DNA of 31,890 nt from Porphyromonadaceae bacterium UBA7572 (lineage in GTDB: Bacteria > Bacteroidota > Bacteroidia > Bacteroidales > Muribaculaceae): the NCBI GenBank assembly GCA_002476625.1, contig DLLC01000040.1, positions 23,613 to 55,502 on the forward strand, in the 5' to 3' direction. Positions within the stretch are counted from its first letter, which is position 1. The number at the start of each line of letters is the position of its first letter. The notes below the pieces were generated by a model. It made no database searches. It had not been told where the DNA came from and worked only from the letters and a program-made list of their open reading frames with translations. A program made the position numbers and the translations under genes. Of this stretch, positions 1 to 8,147 are shown one piece after another.

Positions 1-159
1 GGCGGTGAGCTTTTCCTTGCATATTTTCAGCAGTTCTGCTGAGCGCTTGGTGTATTCTCCGAGTTTGTCGACGGAGCATTCTGGGCTTTGCATCAGCTGC
101 ACGATGTTTTCAAGTTCCTTCACTGCTGATGAGTAGGTGAGTTCGTTTTGCTGTTCCAT
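1..159 (-). CDS. xseB: Exodeoxyribonuclease VII small subunit, 3' end cut by window edge
   Basis: Small subunit of exonuclease VII, the enzyme that degrades single-stranded DNA into oligonucleotides together with the XseA large subunit. The visible 53 codons start MEQQNELTYSSAVKELENIV and continue through a segment reading LMQSPECSVDKLGEYTKRS and AELLKICKEKL, the normal XseB helical pattern (the usual family length is 60-80 residues). The reading frame is open to base 1, so the C-terminus is missing only because the window ends. The ATG at 157-159 lies 12 bases after the xseA stop, which fits co-transcription and balanced synthesis of the two subunits. The identification rests on both the sequence pattern and the neighbouring xseA. 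Confidence 0.9.
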   Translation of the reverse strand, partial: MEQQNELTYSSAVKELENIVQLMQSPECSVDKLGEYTKRSAELLKICKEKLTA

Positions 160-171
160 ATTATTGTTTGT

Positions 172-1530
172 CTATATTTTATCGTCTTTAATACTTGCAT
201 TGGCTGTGGCCACCACTTTGCCATCGCGGAAATGGATGGTCAGTTTATCTCCTGCTTTAATCTGTGATGCATCGGTCTTGATGTCGCCGCACATGACCAC
301 CGTATAGCCGCGTGCCATCACCTTTCTTGGTGAGAGCAGTTCCAATTTGTCTGTCAAGGCCTCCAACCTCATCGTTTCTTTCAGCCTGATTTGCGCCACG
401 GCATTCTTAATGGCATCTTTATGACGCAACAGCGTGGCGTCTTCGCTGTCTATCCGGCGCTGCACATGCAGAGGTATGTTCTGCAAGAAATTTTGTAGGC
501 GCAGAAAGTTTGTGTCGATAATGCGCTGTGAGAGAATGGGGATGTTTCCAGCGTAATACGACAGTTGCTCCTTGGCTCTTGCGATGTAGTCGCGCGCGAT
601 AGTTACCACCTGATTGCTCAGGTCGGTAATGTGTGCCAAGGCGTTGGCTGCTTGCAGAATGATGTACTCCGCCGCAGCCGTAGGCGTTTTTACACGGATT
701 CCTGCCACATAATCGAGCACCGTTACATCTCTTTCATGTCCGATACCCACAATCACGGGGAGCGGAAACGTGGCCACGCGGCGTGCCAAATCATAATTGT
801 CAAACGAGTTGAGCTCGGCTGTGCCGCCACCACCTCTAATGATGACCACGCAGTCGAATAAATGCCTGCTGTTCTCCACCTTGTCGAGTGCTTCCAACAC
901 CGATGGCACCGTATTGGCTCCTTGCATAGAGGCCTGGAAAAGGCATGGGTAGAAGCAGACTCCATATTTATTGTCGGTGAGCTGCTTCATAAAGTCGCCA
1001 TATCCGGCCGCCCCTGCGGCGGACACTATGGCGATGCGCTGTAGCACGGCTGGTACGGGCAGCGACTTGTTTTGGTCAATAAAGCCCTCCCTTGTGAGCC
1101 GGTTGATAATTTCCTGGCGGCGACGCTCCATGTCGCCCAGGGTGAACTCCGGGTTGATGTCCTCAATCACCACACTTATTCCGAACTGGGGGTGGTAAGT
1201 GGCGCTTACGCATACCATCACTTTCATATTGCTGGAGAAGTCGTGGCCTGTGATTTTCTTGAATTGCGCATTGAGAAGGCTGAATCGGCTTGCCCAGATG
1301 TTAGCGCGGATTTTGGCCACGGTTTCACCTGTCTGTGGGTGCTTTTGAAGAAGCTCAAGATAGCAGTGGCGGTTCACTCTCACATCGGTAGTTTCTGCCA
1401 CCACCCAGCAGTGCAGCACGCTTGGGTCGCTAATCAGGAGCTTGATGCGGTTGTTGAACTCTAAAAGCGATATGGATTCAAGAGCGTTTCTTGTGCCGTT
1501 GGCATTTATAGTGTCGGTTTCTTCAAGCAT
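172..1530 (-). CDS. xseA: Exodeoxyribonuclease VII large subunit XseA
   Basis: Catalytic large subunit of exonuclease VII (cytoplasmic, single-stranded DNA degradation in repair and recombination). At 452 residues it matches the usual family length of about 400-460. An N-terminal OB-fold DNA-binding domain covers roughly residues 20-125, followed by the exonuclease VII large-subunit domain. Hallmark segments are IAIVSAAGAAGYGDF (about 166-180), IIRGGGGTAELNSFDN (about 230-245) and IVGIGHERDVTVLDYVAGIR followed by KTPTAAAEYI (about 260-290), the conserved core of this family. A charged helical region follows, ending in the short basic domain with SPRKVMARGYTVV. The ATG at 1528-1530 lies 13 bases after the DUF3256 stop and xseB follows 12 bases downstream, so this is the third gene of a four-gene minus-strand operon beginning at the CapA-like gene. 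No anomalies seen. Confidence 0.96.
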   Translation of the reverse strand: MLEETDTINANGTRNALESISLLEFNNRIKLLISDPSVLHCWVVAETTDVRVNRHCYLELLQKHPQTGETVAKIRANIWASRFSLLNAQFKKITGHDFSSNMKVMVCVSATYHPQFGISVVIEDINPEFTLGDMERRRQEIINRLTREGFIDQNKSLPVPAVLQRIAIVSAAGAAGYGDFMKQLTDNKYGVCFYPCLFQASMQGANTVPSVLEALDKVENSRHLFDCVVIIRGGGGTAELNSFDNYDLARRVATFPLPVIVGIGHERDVTVLDYVAGIRVKTPTAAAEYIILQAANALAHITDLSNQVVTIARDYIARAKEQLSYYAGNIPILSQRIIDTNFLRLQNFLQNIPLHVQRRIDSEDATLLRHKDAIKNAVAQIRLKETMRLEALTDKLELLSPRKVMARGYTVVMCGDIKTDASQIKAGDKLTIHFRDGKVVATANASIKDDKI

Positions 1531-1543
1531 GGCGTAGAGGTGG

Positions 1544-2188
1544 TTATTTTAAGCGTTTGAGTTTTGTGCCCACTATGCCGTAAGTGATGTCATCGTTGAG
1601 ATAAGGGCGAATCTTGCTGTATTCACTGTGGGCGAGAAACGCCTCCATCTGCTGCGACACCACGAGCTGGCCATCGGCCTTGCCAAATGTCATCATGATG
1701 AGTGGAAAGCTAATGTGGCGTATCACTTCTTCCACCATGCTGCGTGGCGTTCCTTTTTTTATGAAGAACTTTATGGTAGGCGCATCGCCAGCCATGCACT
1801 TGCTAACTGGTATGGGCTTCCATCTCGTGCTGTAAAAGGAGATGCGGCTGTCGAGCGCTGGCAGTTTCACCGTCTCCACCACGGCTATCACCGTGTCGCT
1901 TTTTCCTTTGGTGAGCAATTTCAGCTCCACTTGCTTCACATTGGAGCATCGCACCGACATGTAGGTGGCATCTAACGAGTCGATTTTGGCTGTGCCGCCA
2001 TGAAGATTGTCACTCTCAATTTTTTTCCCTTGCTCAGCCATGGTAATCATAGCTGCTCTCACTCCTTGTGTGAGCAGCTCAAACACGTGGCCTGGTTCGG
2101 AGATAAAGAAGTCGCGCACATTTTCCGCCCCTGCCGACATGGCGGCAAGGAGTGCGCACAAGGCTAATATTTGACGTTTGATTTTCAT
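1544..2188 (-). CDS. DUF3256 family secreted protein
   Basis: A 214-residue protein with a clear Sec signal peptide (MKIKRQILALCALLAAMSAGA, cleavage near residue 21) and no further membrane segments, so probably periplasmic. The remainder resembles the Bacteroidales-specific DUF3256 family in length, the opening 'ENVRDFFISEP' and the ending region with YLNDDITYGIVGTKLKRLK; this is recognition from memory of the family, not a search. No biochemical function is known to me. The start codon overlaps the stop codon of the upstream CapA-like gene by four bases (ATGA at 2185-2188), indicating translational coupling, and xseA begins 13 bases downstream. The pairing with a CapA-like lipoprotein suggests a cell-envelope role; the link with exonuclease VII is probably only co-transcription. 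Confidence 0.75.
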   Translation of the reverse strand: MKIKRQILALCALLAAMSAGAENVRDFFISEPGHVFELLTQGVRAAMITMAEQGKKIESDNLHGGTAKIDSLDATYMSVRCSNVKQVELKLLTKGKSDTVIAVVETVKLPALDSRISFYSTRWKPIPVSKCMAGDAPTIKFFIKKGTPRSMVEEVIRHISFPLIMMTFGKADGQLVVSQQMEAFLAHSEYSKIRPYLNDDITYGIVGTKLKRLK

Positions 2189-3330
2189 TTCGATTGTTTT
2201 TTACTTATCGTCCCGTCGTTCTCGATGGTGAGGGCAGAGTTACTAATGTCGGAGAGCGTGAGGTCGCGAATCTCACTGATGGCGGCTCCACTCTTGTCGG
2301 TTTTTGGACCAGCCATGTACTGCTGACGGAAAGCGTGGATTTTTCCGCTTTTGAACTTACCGTCTTTTGTGCTGATATTCAAAGTGATGCATGGCGCTAT
2401 GCCTGTGAGTCCGGAAATCCCCATGCCGCATGTGCAGAAGTTGCCCAAGCTGTAGGCGATGAAGTGTCCTCTATATAGTTCAATGGCGCGCACCACATGT
2501 GGACCAGAGCCGAACACCACATCGGCGCCCAAGTCGATGCATCGGTGGGTGAATGTGCGTAGGTCGCCTCGGTTATCGCCGTGAAACATCTCCGCACCTC
2601 TCTTTGGCAGATGGCGCGCCGCGCTTCCCTCTGCGCCGCCATGGAAGCACACGATCACAACATTAGCCTTGCTCCGGAGCGTGCTCACAATGTTTTTAAC
2701 CAAAAGCGAGTCGTGAAGGTTGGCGTTGTACAGCTCTGTGCCGAACGATGCGAATCCGTAAGTCACGCCACCTATCTTTTTATAGGCCGTGAAGGTGTGT
2801 GCCGCGCCTTTCTTTGCAGGGTCTCTTGCTCCAGCGAAACCAATTTGCGCCTCAGCCAAGGCTTTCTCCGTGTAGGCGATAGGCTCGCTGTAGAAGTCAT
2901 AAATATGATTGTTGGATAGTCCGAGGAAGTCTAACCCCGCCTCTTTCAGGTATTTGGCATAACGTGGAGGCATCTTGAACATGAACGCCCGTTTGCTGCT
3001 GGGGTTTTTGCGTGGCTTTCCCATGTCGGGAGGGGCTATCACGCCCTCAAGGTTGGCGCATGCCACGTCGGCATGCTGAAGAATGGGTGCCACATCGTTG
3101 AAGATATGCTTGCCGTCGTCGGTGGGAAGGCGGTCGGTGGGCCAAGTGTTGCCCATCATAATGTCGCCAGCAAGGGCAATGGTCACTTGCTGAGGCATGG
3201 CGTGCGAGGCTGCGGTGTTGGCTCTGAGGGTGTCACTCGCTTTAGTGTCACTATCTTTAGTGTCGCTTTTTGAGCAACTCATCGCCATCACGGCAATGCA
3301 CAGCACTATGAGGTGGACAATATGGGGCAT
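2185..3330 (-). CDS. CapA-family (PGA_cap) metallophosphatase-like lipoprotein
   Basis: CapA family proteins carry a calcineurin-like metal-binding fold and are associated with poly-gamma-glutamate capsule assembly, though most Bacteroidales members have no proven substrate. Family signatures in order: ALAGDIMMGN with the metal-binding GD (about 52-61), ANLEGV (about 92-97), LSNNHIYDF (about 138-146), a FHGGAEG segment, and GSGPHVVRAIELYRG followed by FIAYSLGNF. The preferred ATG is at 3330, giving 381 residues with a lipoprotein-type N-terminus (hydrophobic stretch, then AMSC with Cys19). An in-frame GTG at 3387 exists but lies upstream of the -7 promoter motif at 3354-3361, so it would not be on the transcript. 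A short Ser/Asp/Thr/Lys linker (repeats of 'SDTK') follows the lipid anchor. It overlaps the DUF3256 start by four bases. No CapB or CapC genes are nearby, so a poly-glutamate capsule is not supported here. Confidence 0.85.
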   Translation of the reverse strand: MPHIVHLIVLCIAVMAMSCSKSDTKDSDTKASDTLRANTAASHAMPQQVTIALAGDIMMGNTWPTDRLPTDDGKHIFNDVAPILQHADVACANLEGVIAPPDMGKPRKNPSSKRAFMFKMPPRYAKYLKEAGLDFLGLSNNHIYDFYSEPIAYTEKALAEAQIGFAGARDPAKKGAAHTFTAYKKIGGVTYGFASFGTELYNANLHDSLLVKNIVSTLRSKANVVIVCFHGGAEGSAARHLPKRGAEMFHGDNRGDLRTFTHRCIDLGADVVFGSGPHVVRAIELYRGHFIAYSLGNFCTCGMGISGLTGIAPCITLNISTKDGKFKSGKIHAFRQQYMAGPKTDKSGAAISEIRDLTLSDISNSALTIENDGTISKKQSK

Positions 3331-3353
3331 AACTATTTTCTTCTCTATAATAG

Positions 3354-3361
3354 CAAAGTTA
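3354..3361 (-). promoter_or_regulatory. Candidate Bacteroidetes -7 promoter element for the capA-like/xseA operon
   Basis: On the minus strand the sequence reads TAACTTTG, a full match to the TAnnTTTG element recognised by the Bacteroidetes housekeeping sigma factor. It sits 23 bases before the ATG at 3330. The upstream TTTG (-33) box is not clear. The position supports the 3330 start over the in-frame GTG at 3387. Confidence 0.6.
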
Positions 3362-3418
3362 CAATAAAAACATAGATGCACCAACACATAAATGCCGGTG
3401 CATCGTGATTTTTTTTTT
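3361..3418 (-). terminator. Hairpin terminator after the DEAD-box helicase gene
   Basis: A perfect 8-bp stem (GATGCACC at 3375-3382 pairing with GGTGCATC at 3397-3404) with a 14-base loop. On the minus strand it is followed by a U-rich run (TATGTTTTTATT, 3374 down to 3362); on the plus strand a ten-T run follows at 3409-3418. It lies about 90 bases after the helicase stop, directly upstream of the next promoter, so it insulates the helicase transcript from the CapA-like operon. A second small palindrome (AAAGCCA/TGGCTTT, 3442-3457) lies between the stop and this hairpin, without a U-run. The large loop keeps confidence moderate. Confidence 0.55.
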
Positions 3419-3491
3419 GAGGTTGAGTGTGAAAGTGTGGTAAAGCCATGTGGCTTTGGAGACTTCCGCTTATCTGGAGTTATTTCAGAAT

Positions 3492-5408
3492 TTACTTTTT
3501 CTTCTTGCCTTTGTTGATAAAGATGTCGTAATTACCGTTGTATTCTTTTTTTGCACGCTTTTCGCCTTTGTTGCTGTTTTTGAACCCTCGCTCACTGTCG
3601 CGTCGGGTGCGTCGCTCATCTCTGTCGTCGCGGAATTCCTTGCGGCTTCTGCGTTTGCCTCCGCCGCCGAACCGCTCCTTGTCGCTGAACTGCGAGCGTC
3701 GGCGCTCCTTCCTGTTGCGCTTCACTTCGGTGCCTTCCGTTTCGCTGGCGTAGTTCTTGTCGAGCGATGCCACTTCTGCATAGATGCGCTTGCCGAAAAA
3801 GTCGGCGTTTTTCAGTGCCTTCACCACACGCTTAGCGTCGCCTTCCTTCACGTCGAAGAGCGAATAGTTGGAGAGCAGGTCAATTCTGCCGAGGTCCACA
3901 CGCTCACCGTGCGTGTTCTTGTTCAGCAGCTCGATGAGGGTGGGCGCAAAAAATCCGTCGGCCTTGCCAGCGTTGATAAACACACGCTCGTAGCCCTCTT
4001 CGGCAGTGCGGCAGTCTTTGTCGCGGTTGCTGTCGTATTTCGTCTTGGCGCGTTTTTCGCGTTTTGCCTTTTCTTTTTCTGGTACATAGTCGAGCTCTGG
4101 TGCATCCTTGTAGTATTCAAGCAGGCGGTTGAATTCCAGCGACAGCACACGCTTGAGCAGGTCCTCATTGTCGAGCCACGACAGCTTCTTCAGCACGGGA
4201 GGCATAAATTCGGCTATCTCGTCTTCCTTCACCTCTACATTCTCCAGGCGGTCGGCAAGGTTGAAAAGCTGCTTTTCGATGATGGCGTTGGGCTTAGGCA
4301 CTTCGCAGCGCTCAAATTTTTTGCCAATGTGCTTTTCAATTTCACGGAGTTTGTTGCGCTCACGGCTGTGTATGAGGGCAATCGACACGCCTGTCTTTCC
4401 GGCGCGCCCAGTACGGCCACTGCGGTGGTTATACACTGCATTGTCGTCGGGCAGGCTGTAGCTGATAATGTGGGTGAGGTTGTCCACGTCGAGGCCTCGG
4501 GCAGCCACGTCGGTGGCCACGAGAAGCTGCAAATTGCGCTCGCGGAATTTTTTCATCACCGCATCGCGCTGTGCCTGTGAAAGGTCGCCGTGCAGTGCGT
4601 CGGCATCGTAGCCGTCTTCCATCAGTTTTGTGGCAATCTCTTGCGTGGTGGCGCGGGTGCGGCAGAAGATGATTCCATACACGCGTGGCAGGTAGTCGCA
4701 AATGCGTTTCAGCGCCAGGTACTTGTCGTTGGCGCGCACCATATAGTAGATGTGGCGCACATTTGCGGAGCCTTCATTCCGTGTGCCAATCACATACTCC
4801 TGTGGCTCGTGCATATATTTTTTAGCGATGCGTGCAATTTCTGGGGGCATGGTGGCGGAGAACATCAGCATCTTGCGGGTGTCGGGCACATGCTCAAGAA
4901 TGTTGTTGATATCGTCCACGAAGCCCATGTTGAGCATTTCGTCGGCCTCGTCAAGAATTACGGTGTTCACATTTTCGAGCTTCACCTCGCCGCGCTTAAT
5001 CAGGTCGATAAGGCGGCCAGGGGTGGCAACAATGATTTGCACGCCTTTGCGCAGAGCGCGGATTTGCACTTCAATGCTGCTGCCGCCATACACGGGCAGA
5101 ATACGCATTCCGTCGGTGTATTTAGCGTAGTCGTTGAGGTCGTTGCAGGTCTGCATACACAACTCACGCGTGGGGTCGAGAATGATGGCTTGTGTGGCCT
5201 TCGACGAGGTGTCAACGCGCTGAAGCGTAGGAAGGCCGAAAGCGGCGGTTTTGCCAGTACCTGTTTGGGCAAGTCCCACCACATCGGAATCTTCATTAAG
5301 CAGATGTGGAATCACTTTTTCTTGAATGGGCATAGGAGCTTCGTAGCCCAGTTCTGCGATAGCTCGCAGCAGATCCTCGCGGACCCCTAATTCTTGGAAT
5401 GTAGTCAT
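3492..5408 (-). CDS. DEAD-box ATP-dependent RNA helicase (DeaD/CsdA-like, DbpA-type RNA-binding tail)
   Basis: ATP-dependent RNA helicase that remodels structured RNA, in bacteria mainly in ribosome assembly, mRNA decay and cold adaptation. All core motifs are visible in 638 residues: Q motif (MPIQEKVIP, about 26-34), Walker A AQTGTGKT (47-54), PTREL (79-83), TPGR (129-132), DEAD (153-156), SAT (184-186), and in the second RecA lobe the TDVAARGLDV region (about 299-308) and HRSGRTGRAGKTG (328-340). A DbpA-type RNA-binding fold follows at about 475-548 (FINAGKADGF, then GRIDLLSNYSLFDV), and the protein ends in a very basic Arg/Lys/Glu-rich tail from about 560. Length and order match DeaD/CsdA-type helicases of Bacteroidales. 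It appears monocistronic: its own promoter motif lies upstream and a hairpin terminator downstream. Which of the several paralogues it is cannot be told. Confidence 0.95.
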   Translation of the reverse strand: MTTFQELGVREDLLRAIAELGYEAPMPIQEKVIPHLLNEDSDVVGLAQTGTGKTAAFGLPTLQRVDTSSKATQAIILDPTRELCMQTCNDLNDYAKYTDGMRILPVYGGSSIEVQIRALRKGVQIIVATPGRLIDLIKRGEVKLENVNTVILDEADEMLNMGFVDDINNILEHVPDTRKMLMFSATMPPEIARIAKKYMHEPQEYVIGTRNEGSANVRHIYYMVRANDKYLALKRICDYLPRVYGIIFCRTRATTQEIATKLMEDGYDADALHGDLSQAQRDAVMKKFRERNLQLLVATDVAARGLDVDNLTHIISYSLPDDNAVYNHRSGRTGRAGKTGVSIALIHSRERNKLREIEKHIGKKFERCEVPKPNAIIEKQLFNLADRLENVEVKEDEIAEFMPPVLKKLSWLDNEDLLKRVLSLEFNRLLEYYKDAPELDYVPEKEKAKREKRAKTKYDSNRDKDCRTAEEGYERVFINAGKADGFFAPTLIELLNKNTHGERVDLGRIDLLSNYSLFDVKEGDAKRVVKALKNADFFGKRIYAEVASLDKNYASETEGTEVKRNRKERRRSQFSDKERFGGGGKRRSRKEFRDDRDERRTRRDSERGFKNSNKGEKRAKKEYNGNYDIFINKGKKKK

Positions 5409-5427
5409 ATTTTATGATTTGAGCGTG

Positions 5428-5435
5428 CAAAGTTA
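5428..5435 (-). promoter_or_regulatory. Candidate -7 promoter element for the DEAD-box helicase gene
   Basis: The minus strand reads TAACTTTG, matching TAnnTTTG, 19 bases before the helicase ATG at 5408. No convincing TTTG box is seen 19-21 bases further upstream. The rest of the gap 5409-5610 is AT-rich, holds a weak imperfect palindrome (about 5504-5527) and no gene. Confidence 0.5.
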
Positions 5436-5610
5436 CTACTTTTTTCTGATTTACAGAAATTTAAATAACACAACCACGGATTATGCGAATGACACTAACA
5501 AGAATGCAGCATAAAAAGCAACTGCATGAAAGCAATGTTGGTGTGATTTTTACAATTCGTGGTTGAGTAGAGATGTGTTTTTTTTTGCAAAAACAATGTG
5601 TGGCTCCTCG

Positions 5611-8043
5611 TTACAGAATTTTGCTGATGAGGGCGGTCACGTCGGTCACGTTTACAGTGCCGTCGGCATTGATGTCGCACACCTCGTCGGAATAGGAGAC
5701 TGTGCCCAAAATTTTATTGATGAGGGCGGTCACGTCGGTCACGTTTACAGTGCCGTCGTCATTCACATCGCCTGATGGGAGTGAGTGTTTGGCGTAGTGT
5801 GAGTAGAGCGACTTGATGCTTATAGATTGTGCGCCGGCAGTGGCAGAGGCCTTGTTGGGCACAAAGCGGATTTCCTGAATGCTGATGGGGTAGGTGTTGA
5901 GGCTTTTAGTGCCACCCATCTGTTCTAAATCCACTTTCACGGTGTATTCTTTGCCAGCTTCAAAGCCCTTACCGTCGGAGTCAAATTTCTGATAGTTGGA
6001 TGAGGTGTTCATCAGGTTGCGCACGTCGATTTGAATATAGTCGAGAGGCTGCGAACTGGTGAATGTGAGTCCTATTTCATCGGGAAGGCTGTAGAACTGC
6101 ACATCTTTCAGCATCTTCACATAGGGAGCGCGTGTGGAGCTGTATTTGTAATTCACCACGCCGTCTTCTGTGATGGAGAGATTCGATGCCCCCGAGCCCT
6201 TAAGTGTCCAGCCAGTCCAACCTTGGTAGAGATATGGCTCTGGGGCAATTTCCACCGATACGGAATCAGTGTCGGTAAATTCACCGATTTTGCAGGTAAT
6301 CAGTGTCTTTCCGTTTTTTAGACCACGGATTTTTCCGTTTTCTACCACAGCGATAGAAGGGTCTTCCACTGTCCATTGCAAGTTTTGAGGCTTATAGCTG
6401 TAGGTTTGGGCATTCACAGTGGCGGTCACTTCCAAAGGCCAGGCGTTGTCGTCAACAGTGATGACAGGCTTGAGGGAAATGGCTGGTTGGGCATACATGG
6501 TGGTGATGTCGAGCGTGGCGGTGATGCCGTTGTAGCTTGCGGTGAGTGTGCCAGTAAGTACATTTCCGCTCACGGTGAGGTTTTGCCCATCGGCTTTGCC
6601 GAGTGAAGCGTCGCATGAGAGGGTGAAGCTTTCGAGGTGCTCGTTCACCACATCGCCGTATTTGTTGTAGGCAATGATTTGTGGCTGATATGAGGAGTAG
6701 ATGGGGAGCTTCAGCGAGGCATCGGCGAATTGGATAGACGCCACCTCATTGTCGGCAGGTGCCACCGATTCCAAAAGCCAGCTGTTGGCCACGGCACGTG
6801 GAGTGCCTTCGGTGGTTTTGTTGATGATTTCGTCGTTCACCAGCATTTCAGCCGAGCCGCCGGCATCGTAGTTTACCACTTCCGACACATCAGGGTAGAG
6901 GCTTTTCAGAATTTGGCACATTGCTTCGGTGCTGCATCCGGCAGATCGTCCGTACTTAGGGTGCTGTGACTTGTCGATGACAATCATATAAAGTTTTTTC
7001 CCGTCGGCGCTGCAGCCATAGCCCGTGCGTGAATACACTTGCGAATTGTAGGTCTCGTCGTAGTTTCGCCCAGTAAGTTCGCCATTGTGCATAACGGGAG
7101 CGTTGCCCTCCACAAGGTTTTCAATCCATGGCGAAACCTTTTCCATGCCCTTCTCGTTGGTGGTCCAGCCTTGGTTGATGACAATCACATCGCCCTCTTG
7201 GTGCACGCGCATAGCATTTTTCATTGTGCCAGTGGCGGTGATGCACGCATCGTAATTGCCGAGGGTCTGGCGGTCGGCGTCTTTTACTATTTTCTTAATG
7301 ACAAACGTCATGGGCTTGTTCACCATCCATGTGCTGCCATCGGCAAGTTCAAGATAATAGTTGTCGGCATTACAGGAGCCTTGGGCGTCGTGCCCCGTCC
7401 AGTTAGTCTCAAATTCGCGTGTGCGTCCAAAATACTCGTTCCACAGGCAAAGCTCGTTGGGCAGGTTGCGCTTGTTCACTTTGTATATGGGCAGCATATT
7501 CGACAATCTGCTGCTGCTCACTGTGGCGAGCCATGTGGCATGGCCAAAATAGAGCGTCTTGTCGTGGCTGATGGCTGAGATGGCTGTGCGTGATGGACCA
7601 CCGTCCCAAGTGTCGGTCACTTGATTGGTGTTCATGATGATGGTGTCGTTGCGCACCACACCGCCAAGTGGCGAACCGAGCATATATTTGCTCTGCGCCC
7701 CTTGATTGGCCACGCACCAGAAGTTGGCGTTGCAGCCCGCCAGCACGCGTTTTGACGCTGTGGTATATCGCTTCGCCATACCGGCCAGAGCCTCGGTCTT
7801 TCCCACCACACCTTGGCCTTGTCCGGTTTCCACACGGTTGTAGGGGTTGTTCATGTCGGCTTCCAGTAGGTACACATTGAGGGGAAAGTCAGGGATACGG
7901 ATGATGGTGTTCACAATTCCGGGGCCAATTTGGCGGCGAAAAAGCGTGTCGGCAGCGTATTGTGTAGAGCCGATGGTGATGGTGGCTATCGATGAGGCTA
8001 CACAACTGGCTGCCAAAGTGATGACGAGTAATAATTTTCTCAT
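5611..8043 (-). CDS. Secreted phosphodiester glycosidase (NAGPA family) with BIG2-like and dockerin domains
   Basis: NAGPA-family proteins hydrolyse phosphodiester-linked N-acetylglucosamine; the bacterial members act on cell-surface or extracellular phosphoglycans, substrate unknown here. The 810-residue protein begins with a Sec signal peptide (about 1-20). The NAGPA domain covers about 60-425, with CNANFW (104-109), the RTGYGCSADGKKLYMIVID segment (339-357) and the active-site-like NYDAGGSAEML (391-401), where family members commonly have DGGGS. A BIG2-like immunoglobulin domain follows at about 510-605 (SIAVVENGKIRGLKNG), then a beta-rich carbohydrate-binding-like region (about 610-750). 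The last 54 residues are a type I dockerin-like pair, each repeat holding DGTVNVTDVTALI. It is bracketed by its own promoter and the divergent PQQ-like gene. Surface location is expected, but no sorting tail beyond the dockerin is seen. Confidence 0.88.
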   Translation of the reverse strand: MRKLLLVITLAASCVASSIATITIGSTQYAADTLFRRQIGPGIVNTIIRIPDFPLNVYLLEADMNNPYNRVETGQGQGVVGKTEALAGMAKRYTTASKRVLAGCNANFWCVANQGAQSKYMLGSPLGGVVRNDTIIMNTNQVTDTWDGGPSRTAISAISHDKTLYFGHATWLATVSSSRLSNMLPIYKVNKRNLPNELCLWNEYFGRTREFETNWTGHDAQGSCNADNYYLELADGSTWMVNKPMTFVIKKIVKDADRQTLGNYDACITATGTMKNAMRVHQEGDVIVINQGWTTNEKGMEKVSPWIENLVEGNAPVMHNGELTGRNYDETYNSQVYSRTGYGCSADGKKLYMIVIDKSQHPKYGRSAGCSTEAMCQILKSLYPDVSEVVNYDAGGSAEMLVNDEIINKTTEGTPRAVANSWLLESVAPADNEVASIQFADASLKLPIYSSYQPQIIAYNKYGDVVNEHLESFTLSCDASLGKADGQNLTVSGNVLTGTLTASYNGITATLDITTMYAQPAISLKPVITVDDNAWPLEVTATVNAQTYSYKPQNLQWTVEDPSIAVVENGKIRGLKNGKTLITCKIGEFTDTDSVSVEIAPEPYLYQGWTGWTLKGSGASNLSITEDGVVNYKYSSTRAPYVKMLKDVQFYSLPDEIGLTFTSSQPLDYIQIDVRNLMNTSSNYQKFDSDGKGFEAGKEYTVKVDLEQMGGTKSLNTYPISIQEIRFVPNKASATAGAQSISIKSLYSHYAKHSLPSGDVNDDGTVNVTDVTALINKILGTVSYSDEVCDINADGTVNVTDVTALISKIL
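5625..5758. repeat. Direct 41-bp repeat encoding the two dockerin calcium-loop motifs
   Basis: Two identical 41-base copies at 5625-5665 and 5718-5758, offset by 93 bases (31 codons), lie inside the 3' end of the phosphodiester glycosidase gene. Each encodes the loop and start of the helix of one dockerin repeat (DGTVNVTDVTALI). Identity at the DNA level, including third positions, points to a recent duplication or gene conversion rather than old divergence. Confidence 0.85.
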
Positions 8044-8085
8044 TAGAGTAATTGGTTTTAGTGTTGATTTTATTAATTAGTACCT

Positions 8086-8093
8086 CAAAAATA
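8086..8093 (-). promoter_or_regulatory. Candidate -7 promoter element for the phosphodiester glycosidase gene
   Basis: The minus strand reads TATTTTTG, matching TAnnTTTG, 42 bases before the ATG at 8043, within the divergent 104-base intergenic region. A clear -33 TTTG is absent. Confidence 0.45.
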
Positions 8094-8116
8094 ACTATTT
8101 ATTGGCAGATTTCCAC

Positions 8117-8124
8117 TACTTTTG
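8117..8124 (+). promoter_or_regulatory. Candidate -7 promoter element for the PQQ-like lipoprotein gene
   Basis: The plus strand reads TACTTTTG, matching TAnnTTTG, 23 bases before the ATG at 8148. The -33 box is weak (ATTG or TTGG near 8101-8105). Together with the opposite-strand motif at 8086-8093 it forms a back-to-back promoter pair. Confidence 0.5.
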
Positions 8125-8147
8125 TCTTGAAAAATAGAAAATGATTA

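Noticed and set aside
3331..3387. Longer CapA-like start at 3387
   Set aside because: It is a GTG upstream of the -7 promoter motif and would bury the lipoprotein signal; the ATG at 3330 is preferred.
3450..4580. Long plus-strand open frame (376 codons) opposite the helicase
   Set aside because: It is a mirror of the helicase coding strand with a low-complexity Val/Ala/Phe translation and no recognisable domain.
5504..5527. Imperfect palindrome ATGCAG...CTGCAT as terminator of the phosphodiester glycosidase gene
   Set aside because: Only six base pairs with a long loop and no U-run in the right place.
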